Notes under the pieces: model-generated
The model's database searches: none
The model's input: the letters and a program-made list of their open reading frames with translations, nothing else
Told to the model about the DNA's origin: nothing
Shown: piece by piece, positions 32,378-44,209 of the stretch
How positions within the stretch are numbered: the first letter of the stretch is position 1
Layout of the letters: each line of letters begins with the position of its first letter
DNA from: Hawksworthiomyces lignivorus
Taxonomy: Eukaryota; Ascomycota; Sordariomycetes; Ophiostomatales; Ophiostomataceae
DNA: 64,000 nucleotides
Direction of reading: 5' to 3'
Assembly (NCBI GenBank): GCA_002917075.1
Contig: NTMA01000084.1
Location: 1 to 64,000, forward strand
Made by a program: the position numbers and the translations under genes

Positions 32378-35312
32378 TCATGGGCAGCTGTCGCCCGCCT
32401 GCCGCCGCGTTACGTTGGCCGGCGCCTGGTAGTAGCGTATCCGGAAGGGGTCGGACTCGACGACGTCGTAGTCGCTGGGCTGCGTGGCGTCGCCAAAGAT
32501 GTGCAGCGCGTGGAACACGAGCTTGTACAGGCCCGGCGGCGCGTAGGTGCCGTCGGCCAGCGCGCCGTCCCACGTCGTGTTGACCGTGTCGCGCGACATC
32601 CACTGCATGGGGAACGACTTGATGGCGCCCAGCGTGTGGTAGCCGAGCACGTCCTGGATCGAGTGGCCGCCGCCGGGGGCGCCGCCGCCGCCGGCGCTGC
32701 TGCTGCTGCTGCACAGCTTAATGGGCACCAGGTCCGCGCGCACCGCGGGGCTGCCCATGGCGAAGTTGAGGTTGAGCTGGACGAGCGTGGTGCGGTTGTT
32801 GTAGCGGGGCACCTCGGGCGGGGCGGTCTCGTTGGTGCCGCCGGGTGGCGGGGGCGACGCGCCGGTGGTGGTGTTGCGGTCGGGCGGCGTGGGCAGCAGG
32901 AACAGCGTGTTGGCGGCGACGCGCGTGGCGTTGGGCTCCTTGGCGTTGGACAGGTAGGTGCCGACGCTGTCGAGCACGGTCAGCGAGCGCAGGCTGCCGG
33001 CGACGCCCAGGTAGGGCAGCGACAGCGCGGAGCCGTCGGAGCCGTTGATGGCAATGTAGCCCGAGTACACAGGGATGCGGGCGGTGTCGAGGCCCGCGGG
33101 CGGCGCGGCCGACACGGACACGATGCGGCGCTGGCCCGCGGGGATCGTGATGGTCGTGCCGTCGCCGCCGCTGCCGCCGCTGCTGCTAAAGTTGAGGCTG
33201 CCGTAGCGGCCGACCACCTGCAGCTCAGCGGGGAAGCGCGCCGGCGTGATGGCCGTCTCGGTCAGGAACGTGTACGCCGTGGCGGCGCCGACGTGCGACA
33301 GCGTGTAGATGACCGACGTGCGGCCCTTGTTGGTGATGGTAAAGTTGCGCACGGCCGCGTGGTGGTCCGAGTCGTTGAACGACAGGCTGCTGGCGCTCAG
33401 CAGCGTCGTCGCGTACGCCGCGTCGTACGCCTGCAGCAGCCCGGCCCCCTGCTGCGCCACCGGCGCCAGGAACGGCAGGCTGCGCACGCCGTCGTGGTAC
33501 AGGTTGGGCTTGGCCGTCGACGCCAGCACCGTCTCCAGCAGCTTGGGGTCGCGCGTGCCGCGCGCCTCCATGACCAGCGCGAAGATGCCCGCCACCATCG
33601 GGCACGCCATCGACGTGCCCGACAGCACCGCGTACGACCCCAGCGCCCGCGGGAACGTCGACAGGATCTGCCCGCCCGGCGCCGCCAGCTGCGGCTTGAC
33701 GTCCACCTCGAACGTCGGGCCCCAGCTGCTGTACACGCTCATGAACCCGCCCGACTGCTTGTTGTCGCCGCTGACCAGCGTCTTGGGCGACGTCACCGGG
33801 TCCGTCATCGCCACCACCACCCGCTCGCCCCGCGCCAGCGCCGCCACCCACCGCGCCCCCTGCTCCCCCGTCACCGTCGCCATGCCCTCGATGCCCTCCA
33901 CCGCCTCCACGTCCACCGCCACCGTCCCCGGCGCGTTGTTGTAGATGATCATGTACTTGGCCCCGCGCCGCCGCGCGTTCTGCGCCTTGATCGTGAAGAG
34001 GCACGTCCCCCGCCGCACCAGCACAATGTACCCCGACAGGTCCGTGCCGTTGCTGCCAAAGGGCGCGCAGCCGTCAGCCGTGTTGTTCGTGTTGTAGTCT
34101 GGCGCCCACAGCGGCAGCGTCACCCCCGTCCAGTTGGCCGGGCTGCCCGCCGTGTACCCAAACGACGTGTTGCTCGCCGCGTCGCCCGCCGTCGTGTACG
34201 TCGCGTTGGAGAAGAGCACCGGCGCCTGCGTGTTGTCCACCGACGCTACCGCCACCACCCGCTTGCCGTCCGCCGCCGTCGACGCGTAGAACAGGCCCGT
34301 CGTGCCGTCGTTGCCCGCCGACACCGTGCACGGCACCCCGTTCTCCACGATCCGCGACACCACCGTCGACCACGCCTGCTCCGACCACCCCGACGACCCG
34401 CCGATCGACGACGTGATAATGTCCGCCCCGGCCTCGTACGCCCGGTTGAACGCCGCGATCAGCACGTCGTCGTTGACGTTGCCCTGGCACCCAAACACCC
34501 GGAACATACCCAGCTCCACCCCGGGTGCCGCCCCCACCACGCTGAACGGATTGTTGCCCTGCGCTGCGATGATCCCGGACACGTGCGTGCCGTGCCCGTT
34601 GCAGTCCATCGGCGGCCGGCTCGGGTCCGGCTGCGGCTTGTTCGACCCGTTGTACGCGTCGCCCACCAGGTCGTACCCGAAGCTCACCAGGCACCCCGGC
34701 CCGAAGCACCCGCCCAGCGCCGGGTGCTCGTAGTCTACGCCCGTGTCCACCACCCCGATGCGGATGCCCTTGCCCGTGATGCCCTTCTCGCGCAGCTGGC
34801 TGACCTGCGTCATCAGGTGCGTCGAGAACGTGTCCTCCGCCGCCCGCTGCTGCGCCGCGTCCGTCCGGTTCAGGTTGCCCGCCCAGTGCACCGTGTGCTC
34901 CGGGATGTGGTACGACCGGATCGGCCACATGCGCTTCACCGCCGGCAGCGCCGTCAGCTGCTCCGTCGAGTCCGCCGACGACTGCTCGTTGTGGAACTGG
35001 ATCGACGCGCCGCGGAACAGCTTGAACGTCAGGTCCATCTTCTTGGACGCATTGGCCGCGATCACCTTGTAAAAGTCATCCGTGTCCTGGCAGAAATACG
35101 TGTTAGTTTTCTCCGCTGCTCTTCTTTTGCTTTGCCCTATGTGTGTCAGCACGTACATGGCCGTCCTCAAACTCGACAATGTAGCCACCCGGCACAATGG
35201 TCGCCACCTGGGTCTTTGTCTGCTGCAGGATTCGGCTGCCCGGACCGCCGACGGCCGCCGAGACACCGGCAGCCAGCAAGGGCAGCGACAGCACAAGCTG
35301 AAGGCCGCGCAT
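32378..35312 (-). CDS. Secreted subtilisin-like serine protease (S8A) with PA domain
   Basis: Exons 35312-35157 and 35086-32378 (intron 35087-35156, GTACGT...TGCCAG) give 954 residues. The signal peptide is MRGLQLVLSLPLLAAGVSA, followed by an I9-type propeptide (GGYIVEFEDGH...). The catalytic triad is clear: Asp in VVDTGVDYEHP, His in NGHGTHVSGI, Ser in LSGTSMACP; the oxyanion Asn is in SAGND. A protease-associated domain is inserted before the Ser block (RRGTCLFTIKAQNARRRGAKY). A C-terminal Fn3-like/DUF1034 region and several N-glycosylation sequons follow. This organisation matches fungal minor extracellular (vpr-type) proteases that degrade environmental or host protein. The unspliced reading frame extends upstream but lacks the signal peptide and is not real. 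Confidence 0.95.
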
Positions 35313-37858
35313 TTTTCTGTCTTTTTCTTATTAAAGGGAACAACAGAGAATAACAAGAAACGCCAATGAGGCTCGGCGAAATACACTAGAATGCTTTGAA
35401 TAATCTGTCTCGTTTCTATGACCGTCCCATCTCACACCTCTCAGTAGGATCGAGGGATGAGAGTGCCAAGAAAGAAACAGAGAAGCGAGAGACGAAAAGG
35501 CATATGGAGCCTCGGCCAGGAACCCCCCATTACGGACAAATCTCTCCCCATATATATGGCGGGAAGACAGGTGTCGATAGCAAGAACTGTATTGCGAATG
35601 TATTATCCCTCATCATAGCCTCCTCTTTGTTTCTTCTCCTCCTTCTGGAATTATAGATTGGGCCTCCTTCATCAGTACTGAGCTTTCGAATTTAACCAAA
35701 GACGTCGTGGAAGAAGTGTTCCTCAACGGCACAACATCTCCCCCCCTTTGTCCCTTTTGCCCTTTTAGGTAATGTATATGTCTTAGCAACTTATAAGAAT
35801 TAATTGGAGCTGGCCATAATGTTGGATCTTTTGGACCCTGCCAGCCCGCTCCGCTTGTACAAAGAGGTAGCATCGGGAGCCCCAAGGCTCAGCTTGCATT
35901 ATACTTGGAGGGGAAGAGAACATATTACGAGGTTGAGCTCTTATTATAATGCTCTTTTGTTAAGAGTCGGTGCGGCTAATTTTTACAATGGGGTTAAAGT
36001 GGGAACAAACAACCTGCAAACGCCAGCTTTCCTCTTCTATTATGCAGAATAACAAGTGGAAGAGAAGAAAAGATGTAATACCTGGTGGTGAGCGAAGAGG
36101 AAAAGTGGTCTTTCACCACTCCGATGCCCAGGACTTCTCTGAAGCTAGAGACAGAATGGAACTACTCTGACTTATGTTGGAGAAACTGAGAGAAATTGAA
36201 GACGTTGTCGCGTCTCAGAAGTGCGTTGGACTCATGCTCGTGTGATAAGAGAGCGAGGTCTAGATTCGGGAAGAGGTGGGAGAGGCTGAGGGACTTACTT
36301 CGCCATCGAAAACATAAATGAGGCTGTTGGTTGGATCTTCGAAATATCGGAGAGCTTCACTCTTCATTTGTAGCGTAAGATACTTCCAAAAAGAAAAGTC
36401 AACGAAGAAGATTAGAAAAAGAAGAGAGGAGACGTGAGAGCTGTCGTTGTTGGGCGCAGGAATGAATGCGATTGGCAAGCTCTTCCCGAATCATCGTGTT
36501 GGCTCCAACAAAATAGCTTGGGAAATATCTGTTTCCCGCTTCTATCTTTTTTGCCTTCCATTTGTTCCTTAGTCTGTCGTGCGGCGGCATGACTTAGCCT
36601 TTCTGATCCTAAGCGTATGGCAGCCGTGTGAACTGGGACTTCAACCCGCTCACTTGAAGGATGCTTCCTCTGAGATGGAGCGCTTCTGTGTGACCAACGT
36701 ACACAATCCCAATGGCAAATTAGAAGCAATAAAACAGCACTGTACACTAATTGTTCCAACAGACATGGCCGCTATCTATCCCATAGTTGGTCTATCACGC
36801 CTTTTCTTGTGTGTCTGGACAATGCGGCCCAGCATCTCAGTGAGGCGATTGTTCGCAGTTTTCCGTGTCTACCACAAGAGCTACTAAGCAGAGCGTGGCT
36901 TTTGCTTCAAGTATTGGTAATCAGGCAACAAATATTTATGAGCCGCAATGAAGAGTCCCAAGTATCTGCTCGCGTGCAGCTTCTCGATTTCGGTATGTTA
37001 ATTCCCGAATGTCCGCTTTCCACCATTTACGGAACAACATGCTTTATAATATAGACCGGATAAAAAGTAGTACGAGGAAAAGGGACAGGGTGAGGTGGAA
37101 AAAAAGAGATCCGGTGGCCGCATGGACGTCTTTCTCTATGACTATCAACTTACCCGGCTGAATCTTCCGGCATAGCATCCGTTAACCTGCTGTTAAAAAT
37201 TCACCAGGGCAGCCTTCTCTCTGCAGCTCTTGGTGTAAATCAGAAACTGCCTAACAGCCGCTTAAGCACTATCCAAGAGCTGCACAAAACAAGGATGCGA
37301 TACCTCTCTAAAGCATCACGAACAATGTCAGTGGCACAGAATGATATCAAGGATGTGGTAAAGACAGGCAATCCCTCAATTATTCTAGAGGCAATTAGGA
37401 TGCGAATAACAATTGATAAAAAAAAAAAAGAAAAGAAAAAGAAAGAAAGTCGATTCTAATTGAACATTCTGAGATGTATTTCGTATGGGCTACTGAGCGG
37501 TGTTTGGAGTAGAACTGGGACTGCGCCTGTAAGACTATCCCAAAGCATGACCGACAAATTCGACGTGACATTCAAAATCTTATCTGCAGCGTTCCTATTC
37601 GCTTTGAGCGGCGTCTAACGGCCAAGGCAGCATCTGTTAGCCCTGTCAGCCTCATCAACATCGTAGATTGGCGCTATGCAGCTTCTAGGCGCAACTTACT
37701 TCGATCGTTTTACATGTGCATACCACTTCCTTCTCACCGAAATTTATCATCTTCTATCTACACATGATGCGCATATGAAGGCAATTGCAGCTGTGCAGGA
37801 TCTTATGTTTGTGTAAAATAAAGTCAAAGTCACGATAGCAAGAGGAAGCACTGGAAAC
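35313..37858. other. Intergenic gap with possible decayed gene
   Basis: The gap is AT-rich with purine-rich stretches. Scattered + strand open segments with coding-like composition occur at about 36.8-37.8 kb (listed separately). Nothing else is recognised. Confidence 0.5.
36809..37764 (+). pseudogene. Coding-like + strand fragments, possible decayed gene
   Basis: Several open segments follow one another on the + strand in changing frames: about 36809-36995 (ending LLDF before a GTATGT), 37064-37140, 37142-37458 (about 105 codons without a stop, no early ATG) and 37513-37764. Their amino-acid make-up is less biased than random AT-rich sequence would give. They match no family I know. Alternatives are a real multi-exon gene I could not join, or chance. 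Confidence 0.2.
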
Positions 37859-39921
37859 ATGTCAAGCCGTGAGGCTCTCTGCAAATATTGTGTGCAAGTT
37901 CCATTTTATCCAGAGTACTTGAGGACACAAGTATCGACATCTTGGTCTTTAGGATCGTGGCCTCGAATTCAAGAGAGCCGGTGTCCTTTATGCCAGCTCG
38001 TGGTTTCGGCGGTGTACGAAGACCGCAGAGTCAGGAGAGTCGGAGGATACAGTCGTATCTCTGATGAAGTGCAATTAATGTGGATGGCAAACTATGGCTC
38101 TCATGAACGAGGTGCGTTCTGGCTCAGTATAGCACCTGGCGTGACCATCTGCTTTGCAGCCCAAACCGATGGCCAGCTCGTGACCGACAGTGCGGACTAT
38201 CTGCGGCACATAATCGACTCGGACATAGACATATCGCTGGCCAAGCGCTGGCTCTTTGCTTGCGTCGAGACGCACTCAGGTGGCTGTATCTGGGAGGCCG
38301 ACATTGAATTTGTGGACGCATTTCCTGGACTGCGAGTAATCCGTTTCGTCGACGTATTCGAAGAGCGGCTGGTTGAGTTGCAGCAGTTCTCTCGGTACGC
38401 TGCCCTGAGCTATGTCTGGGGCTCCGCAGAGAGTCTCCAGCTTACTACGACAAACAGGGACCGGCTTTTGCTGCCCGGAAGCATGACATCCATCTGTAAC
38501 ATGCTTCCCCGAACGATTCGAGATGCCATCTCGCTCACGCGGCAACTCGGCATCCAATATCTTTGGGTGGACACGCTATGCCTCTTGCAGAACGACAAGG
38601 AAGATACCGGCCGGGGCATCCAAGTCATGGACCAGGTGTATGAGCGCTCCTTCCTGACCATTGTCGCCGCCGACGGGCACGATGCTAACGCGGGCCTTCC
38701 CGGAGTCGGGCCGTACACACGGAAAAGCGCGCAGATCGCGCAGCAAATCCAGCCAGGCATGGCGCTCGGCTTCCGCACGAGGCTTGACCCGCTGCTTACG
38801 AACTCGCTGTATAACTCAAGAGCCTGGACGTGCGCAGAATCCCGCAGCCTGCCCCCTTCCCGCCATGCTGCTCCTTTCCCTCAGCTAACTCGCGTAGATT
38901 TCAAGAACAGATCCTCTGTCGGCGCGCGCTCTACTTTGTCGACAACAAGATGTTCTTTCGCTGCCGCGGAGACGAATTTTCCGAAGCATGCCTCGACCAC
39001 AGCCACACAGAGGTGCCACCGCAGCTCGACATGTGGTCTCTGCGGCTTGCAGACGCTGCCCGGATAGAGAGGCCGTTCTTTGACTACTCGATTATGGTGA
39101 CACACTACTCCAAGCGCGCCTTGACGTATCAGAGCGATGCCCTACTCGCCATGAAGGGCATTATGCGGAAGGTATCCGAAAAGGCCCAAGGTACCTTTCT
39201 GCAAGGGTTACCAACCGCCGCCTTGGATGCGTTTTTATTGTTCACAAAAAAACAAGGCAGCCTGCACCGCAGGCCCGGCTTTCCGAGCTATTCTTGGGCG
39301 GGATGGCGTGGCCAGATATTCATCCCGGTCTACCAGTCCAGCTGGAAAATCCAGAGCGAGGAATGGCTGGCGGATAACACATGGATTGTTTGGTACAAGA
39401 GAAGCTCGCCGGGAGCGGCGCAGCTCGTCTGGGATCCCACAGCGCGCGAGCCGCAGACGGGCGACAGGGCCTCGGACGCAGCCAGAAGGCGCTCGAATCT
39501 CAGCTGCATCCTCCCCGCAGGAGTGGAGGCCACGGAGACGGTTCCGACAGAGGAAAAGTGTCCCGCCCGGCTTCCTGCTTATTCCATTCTCGCGTTCTGG
39601 ACCCTCTCTGTGGTTTATGCGCTTGGGGACACGGAGGTGATTCTGGGCTCGTGCAAGCTCGTGGGCAGTGACGGGAGCCCATGCGGTACCATGACCCTCG
39701 ATGGATTTACAGAGAACACATTTTTTATTTCCCAGAAGTTATTTGAAGTGATCCTTCTATCCACCTCAGAAGACCGTGACGAAGGCAACACCATCTATGC
39801 AATGCTCCTGGAGTGGAACGAAGGTATAGCAGAACGGCGAGGCATTGGAAGAGTTGAGTCCAGCAAACTGAACATGAGCTTTGCACCCGGGCCGACATGG
39901 AAAGAGATCGTCTTAGGCTAG
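37859..39921 (+). CDS. HET-domain protein, two exons
   Basis: Exons 37859-38829 and 38898-39921 (intron 38830-38897, with GCTAACT branch) give 664 residues; the join restores the conserved RAWTFQEQIL motif. The HET core (about residues 175-345) carries YAALSYVWG, IQYLWVDTLCLLQND and SRAWT. CKYC near the N-terminus and CPLCQLV before the core resemble the Cys-pair leader common in stand-alone HET proteins. The C-terminal half includes the usual PSYSWAGW motif. Function: probable heterokaryon-incompatibility or cell-death regulator; specificity unknown. It has ordinary length and no disruption, unlike the NLR at 16.7 kb. Confidence 0.92.
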
Positions 39922-40457
39922 ACATACTCAACGGACTAGCAAAGCATGTTGCTCGCTCGAATACGACGGGTCCCGCACTGATGCAAAGCTCTCATGCGGC
40001 AAGTCTCTTCATTCTGGCCCTGGTTTCTTGACCAGATCGTCCGCATCTTAGTGTCTCCACCGTAAGGTCACTGTCTCTAGAGATGTGCAGAGTATGGAAA
40101 GGCTCTATTTTGCCTTTTAACAAGCCTGACACGAGACAAACTGACATGTGATTGTTAGTTACTTCTGAACTCGGGAGCTTCAAGGTGGCCAATGACTCCA
40201 CTTTAATTTACATATACTTTCGAACAGCAAACCAATCAGGGTGGAGAATTACAAAGCCTAGAATTGGCGAGTAAAATGGTGCATCAGTAATCCGTAAATG
40301 CTGTAAGCACTGAGCGAAATCTCTGGGGAAAGTATAGCTGCGCAACAAATAAACAGAAGCTGGTGCTGCGACAACCCTCCGACATCGATCGACGCATCCT
40401 CTGTGGAATTGACAGTCCCGCTCGTCCTATAAAGAAAAACCGTCTCCTTCCAAGCAG
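39922..40457. other. Intergenic gap between HET gene and BolA
   Basis: No gene or strong motif is seen. It should contain the BolA promoter. Confidence 0.5.
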
Positions 40458-40970
40458 ATGATCTGCACCGCCTGCCGTCGGCTTGCCCGGCTGCCTCCGC
40501 CGGCTGCCAGCGCCAGCCGCCGCGCCCTCTCTGCCTGGGCGACGTCGCCGGCAAGCCGCCCTCTCCTGCTGGCTGCCGCACGGCCTTCGTCCGCCGCCGT
40601 TTCCACACGCTCTCTGTCTTCCCCGTCTCCCCGCCGCGCATTCTCTGCCGCCGCGCGGGCCGCAGCGCCAGCTTCCTCCGAGCCCGCGCCAGCAGCAGCA
40701 GCCGCGGACGCAGCGGAGCCCCTGCAGAAGCCCGACTTTCTGGACGAGGCCGAGTCGTACGTGTGGGACGTGCTGGTGGCGGCGTTTGACCCGGCGGCGC
40801 TGAGCGTGCGGGACATCTCAGGCGGGTGCGGGTCGATGTACGGGATCGAGATCAGCGCGGAGGCGTTCCGGGGCGCGAGCGTGCTCAAGCAGCAGCGCAT
40901 GGTGAACGCGGCGCTGGGGGACCTGATCAAGGGCTGGCACGGCGTGCAGCTCAAGACACGCGTGCCTTGA
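40458..40970 (+). CDS. Mitochondrial BolA-like protein (BOLA3/Bol3 type)
   Basis: 170 residues, one exon. The first 90 residues are a long Ala/Arg/Ser-rich, acid-poor presequence-like leader (RRLARLPPPAAS and similar), pointing to mitochondria. The BolA domain fills the C-terminal 80 residues: VRDISGGCGSMYGIEI, where the conserved Cys is a cluster ligand in BOLA3, followed by FRGASVLKQQRMVNAAL with the conserved KQQRMVN helix. BolA3 proteins work with monothiol glutaredoxin and Nfu1 in late delivery of 4Fe-4S clusters, for example to lipoate synthase. Identity is firm; the exact partner set is taken from the family. Confidence 0.93.
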   Translation: MICTACRRLARLPPPAASASRRALSAWATSPASRPLLLAAARPSSAAVSTRSLSSPSPRRAFSAAARAAAPASSEPAPAAAAADAAEPLQKPDFLDEAESYVWDVLVAAFDPAALSVRDISGGCGSMYGIEISAEAFRGASVLKQQRMVNAALGDLIKGWHGVQLKTRVP

Positions 40971-41518
40971 AGAGGCTGCTACCGAAACAAAACAAAAAAT
41001 ACGGTGGAACAGAGTCCCGATGGTGACAGCAATGATGACGACTAGTCAAGAAAATGCATGGACAGATGAGACTGCTTCTTGTACATATACGAACATTACA
41101 GAGTATAAACCCGTTTGGATACATAGTAGATATCCGGCTTCACAATATGGGGGCCCAAATACCGAATTTCCGCTCTTCTCTAGATTTCGTTTTAACAAAA
41201 GTATATATATATTTGGATGATACAAGTTACGATGTCTGGTGATAAATAAAGGAGGCCCATATGAAAATGATCGTGGGTATAACGTATTACATGAATAAGA
41301 TGGAGAGAGAGGAAGCCGGAAAGGGGGGAGGGGACATAACATAGGTCGTACAACTCTGGCCTCCTCTCTTGGTTGCATCTGGGTCAGAAACATAAACTGC
41401 CAGAAAAACAAAGGACAACCTGCAGAATGCCTCCTCTCAAAACAAAAAGTGCAAATATCAACAAGTTTTACTTTTTAATCATCGTGCTGTGAACCGTCGT
41501 GCCTCTGTCGTCAAAACA
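40971..41518. other. Convergent 3' gap
   Basis: The gap is AT-rich between converging genes, with TATATATATA near 41202-41211. No gene is seen. Confidence 0.5.
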
Positions 41519-44209
41519 TTATAGCTCTGCCTCGGGTGCGTCCTCCTCTGCTGCCACCGCCGCCTTCGCGCTCTCTTTGCTTGCCGCCTCCTCAGCGACT
41601 GTTGAGGTGCTGTCCACGCTCGACGCGACGTCAAGTGGCACTTCATCGGCGGCCACCACCTCGTCGACGGGTAGGTGGACCGGCTCCTTGTCTTCGAGCT
41701 CGGGCTCCGTGCTGGCATGCGGCTCGGCAGCAACCACTGTCTCGCCGCTATCCTCGCCCAAGATGACGGGGACTTCTTCTGGCGCCAGCGTCGCGGCTGT
41801 GCTGTCCGCCTCTGCATCGGTCGCAGGAGCTTCTTCTTCTGCCGTCTCCACCGCCTCTACGGTGCTCGTCGTCTCGACATCAGCTGAGTCGACAGTGGTG
41901 GCCTCCTCGACTGCGTCGGCGGTCAGAGTGTCTTCCTCGGCATCGGCGGCGGCAGGTTCTGCGTCAGCCTGTTCGCTGTCTGCGCTGGCCTCTGCAGCCT
42001 CCGCAGCGTCCTTCTTCACAGCGGGCTTTTCTTCGGTGGCTACCTGCTCAGCAACAACAGTCTCGGCCTCGGCCTCGGCCTCGGTTTCAGATTCAGCGGC
42101 GGTACCGTCGGCTTCAGACTTAGCCTCAGTCTCAGCCCCGGCGCCCTCCTCGGAATGAGCAGTGCTGTGCGCCTCATCGACGGGGTCAGCCTCAGCGACC
42201 TTGGCGGCCTCGCGCGCGGCCTCGGCGGCCTCGGCGGCCTCAGCGGCAGCCTTGGTGATGTCGCTATCGAACTCGTCGCTGTCGTCGCCGGCGGTGACCT
42301 TCCAGAGGCCGACCTGCTTAAGGCGGGCGAGCTCCTTGGCGGCGGACGCGGCCAGCTGCATGGCCTCGTCCTCAATGGCCTGGCCGGCGGTCTCGGCCTC
42401 CTCGAGCCCTGGGTGGGTGACGATCAGCTGCTCGAGGTCCTGCTCCCACTCGTCGAAGCGGTTCTTGAGCTGGTGGTACTTGGCCCAGTCCTTGTAGGTG
42501 ACGCCCTCCATCCACGCCCACTTCATGCCGATCTTCTGCAGGGCCAGGTCGCGGATGGAGCCCAGGATCTGGAAGTGGTTCTCGGCCGCGCGGCTGACAG
42601 TGTCCTTCAGCTCTTTGCTGTACTCGTCGCGCCAGCGGCGCACGGCCTGTGCGCGCTCCTTGATCTCGACGCCGGCGCGCCGCACGACGACGGTGACTTG
42701 CTCCTCGCCCTCTTCGGCCGTGGCGGAGCCCTTGTGCACGGCACCGGCGATGTTGATGAGATCGCGCCGCAGCGTGATCAGGCCGCCGACGACGGCTCGC
42801 TGGAGGCCGTCGACGAGCGACTTGCCCGCGGTGCGAGCGTTGCGGCGGATCATGCGCTTGGAGATCTCTTCGATGCGCTTCTCGATCTCGGCGGCGCCCT
42901 CGTCCGCAGCCTTGGTGTACTTCTCTTGCCAGGCGCGCAGATCCTCGGCCACGGTCTCGCGGACCTGGCGGCGCTCCTCGCTCTCCTGCGGATCGGGCTG
43001 GTCCTGGTTGATTGGCTCAGGGTGCTTCAGCTTGGCCGCTTCGGTGATGCCTGCGGGCGGCTCAGTGGCGGCGACTGAGGGAGTGGCAGAAGAAGATGAC
43101 GACGATGCCGCTGCTGCTTTCGTAGAGACGACGGATTTCGTCTCTGTGGCGGCCGAGGATGCCTTTTGCGTCGGTTTCGTGAAGGACGATGGTGCGGCGC
43201 TGTGAACACTAGAGAGGAAACCTTGTTAGCTGGCTGGTCCAGAAGAACAAAAGTATTTCATAAAAGCACATACGTCTTCTTTGACGTCTGGCGCGATGCG
43301 CTGCTGTCGCTGTACAGGCTGAGTCTCTGGCCGATCTTCTCCAGCTGCGGCTCGACAGTGTCGGCATAGAGCACGCGCAGCCGAGGCCACACGGCGTCGT
43401 CCGCGAAGTCAGACACCTTGTTCCAGGTCCAGATCGCCGATGGAATGGCCGTGTCGACGGTGAAAGCGGCGGCGACCGAATAGCCCTTGGCCGCGTACGG
43501 GGCAACAAACTTGTACGCAGGGAGGATCACCTCGTAGTGCGTCTGAAGCGCGCTGTTCCGGGCGATCTCGTAGTAGGGGGCCATTGCCGCCGACGCCTTG
43601 GCCACATGGGGTCCCAGGACCTGCTCATACTGGCTGGCAGCGGCCTCCTGGGCCTTGGACAGCTGCGGCCGGATAGTCTTGTCCCACTGGGCCTGGCCAA
43701 AGGCCTGTGCCTTGACCAGCTGAGGCGCGGCGTATTTTACGGCGTAGGTGCGGGACGGCGTGAGGACGGTCTTGTCCACGGCATCGTAGTAGGGCTGGAC
43801 GACCTGGACGTAGGGCGCAGCGTACGCATCGTAGTATTTGTGGGCATATGGTGAGATGACTTGTTTCACCTGGAAGTAGGGCTTGCATATCCGGGGCGAG
43901 GTATCGTCGCACTCTTTGAGACTCGCGGGACACCGGAAGACAATCACAAATATGGAGTACCACGTGAAGAGCCTATGATGAGGAGATTAGCTTGGCCACG
44001 CGACAGTATAGAAGAAAGAAACTTTACCTTGAGACGATGCTGAACAAGCTGAAGAGAGCACTTTTTGCGGCTGACGGTTTCCGGGGCACTCCGGTGACCT
44101 GTTGCGGCGTGCTACCTCGCGCGCTGGGACTTCTGCTGCCCTTTTCCTTTCCCTGCGGCGAGCTAGAGGACCGATTGGCCGTCTTGGACGACCCGTTCAC
44201 ATTGGCCAT
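41519..44209 (-). CDS. Uncharacterised protein: membrane-proximal amphipathic repeats plus acidic tail
   Basis: Exons 44209-44028, 43972-43274 and 43208-41519 (leftward) give 856 residues; introns are 55 and 65 bp. The basic, Ser-rich N-terminus is followed by a short hydrophobic stretch (FTWYSIFVIVF). Then come about 200 residues of Pro-punctuated, Tyr/Ala-rich amphipathic segments (PYAHKYYDAY, PYVQVVQPYYDAV, PYYEIARNSAL), which recall apolipoprotein- or perilipin-like lipid binding. A helical charged domain follows (about 390-560), and the last 220 residues are almost entirely Ala/Glu/Asp/Ser/Thr. I know such proteins only as uncharacterised or with misleading transcription-factor names. 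No catalytic motif is visible. A membrane or lipid-droplet role is a guess. Confidence 0.75.

Noticed and set aside
32267..35353. Very long + strand open frame over the subtilase
   Set aside because: It is antisense to a protease with complete catalytic motifs; its Arg/His/Gln/Val-rich content is the usual shadow of GC-biased third codon positions.
35157..35386. Unspliced N-terminal extension of the subtilase frame
   Set aside because: It reads through an intron and lacks a signal peptide; splicing 35087-35156 gives a proper signal peptide and propeptide.
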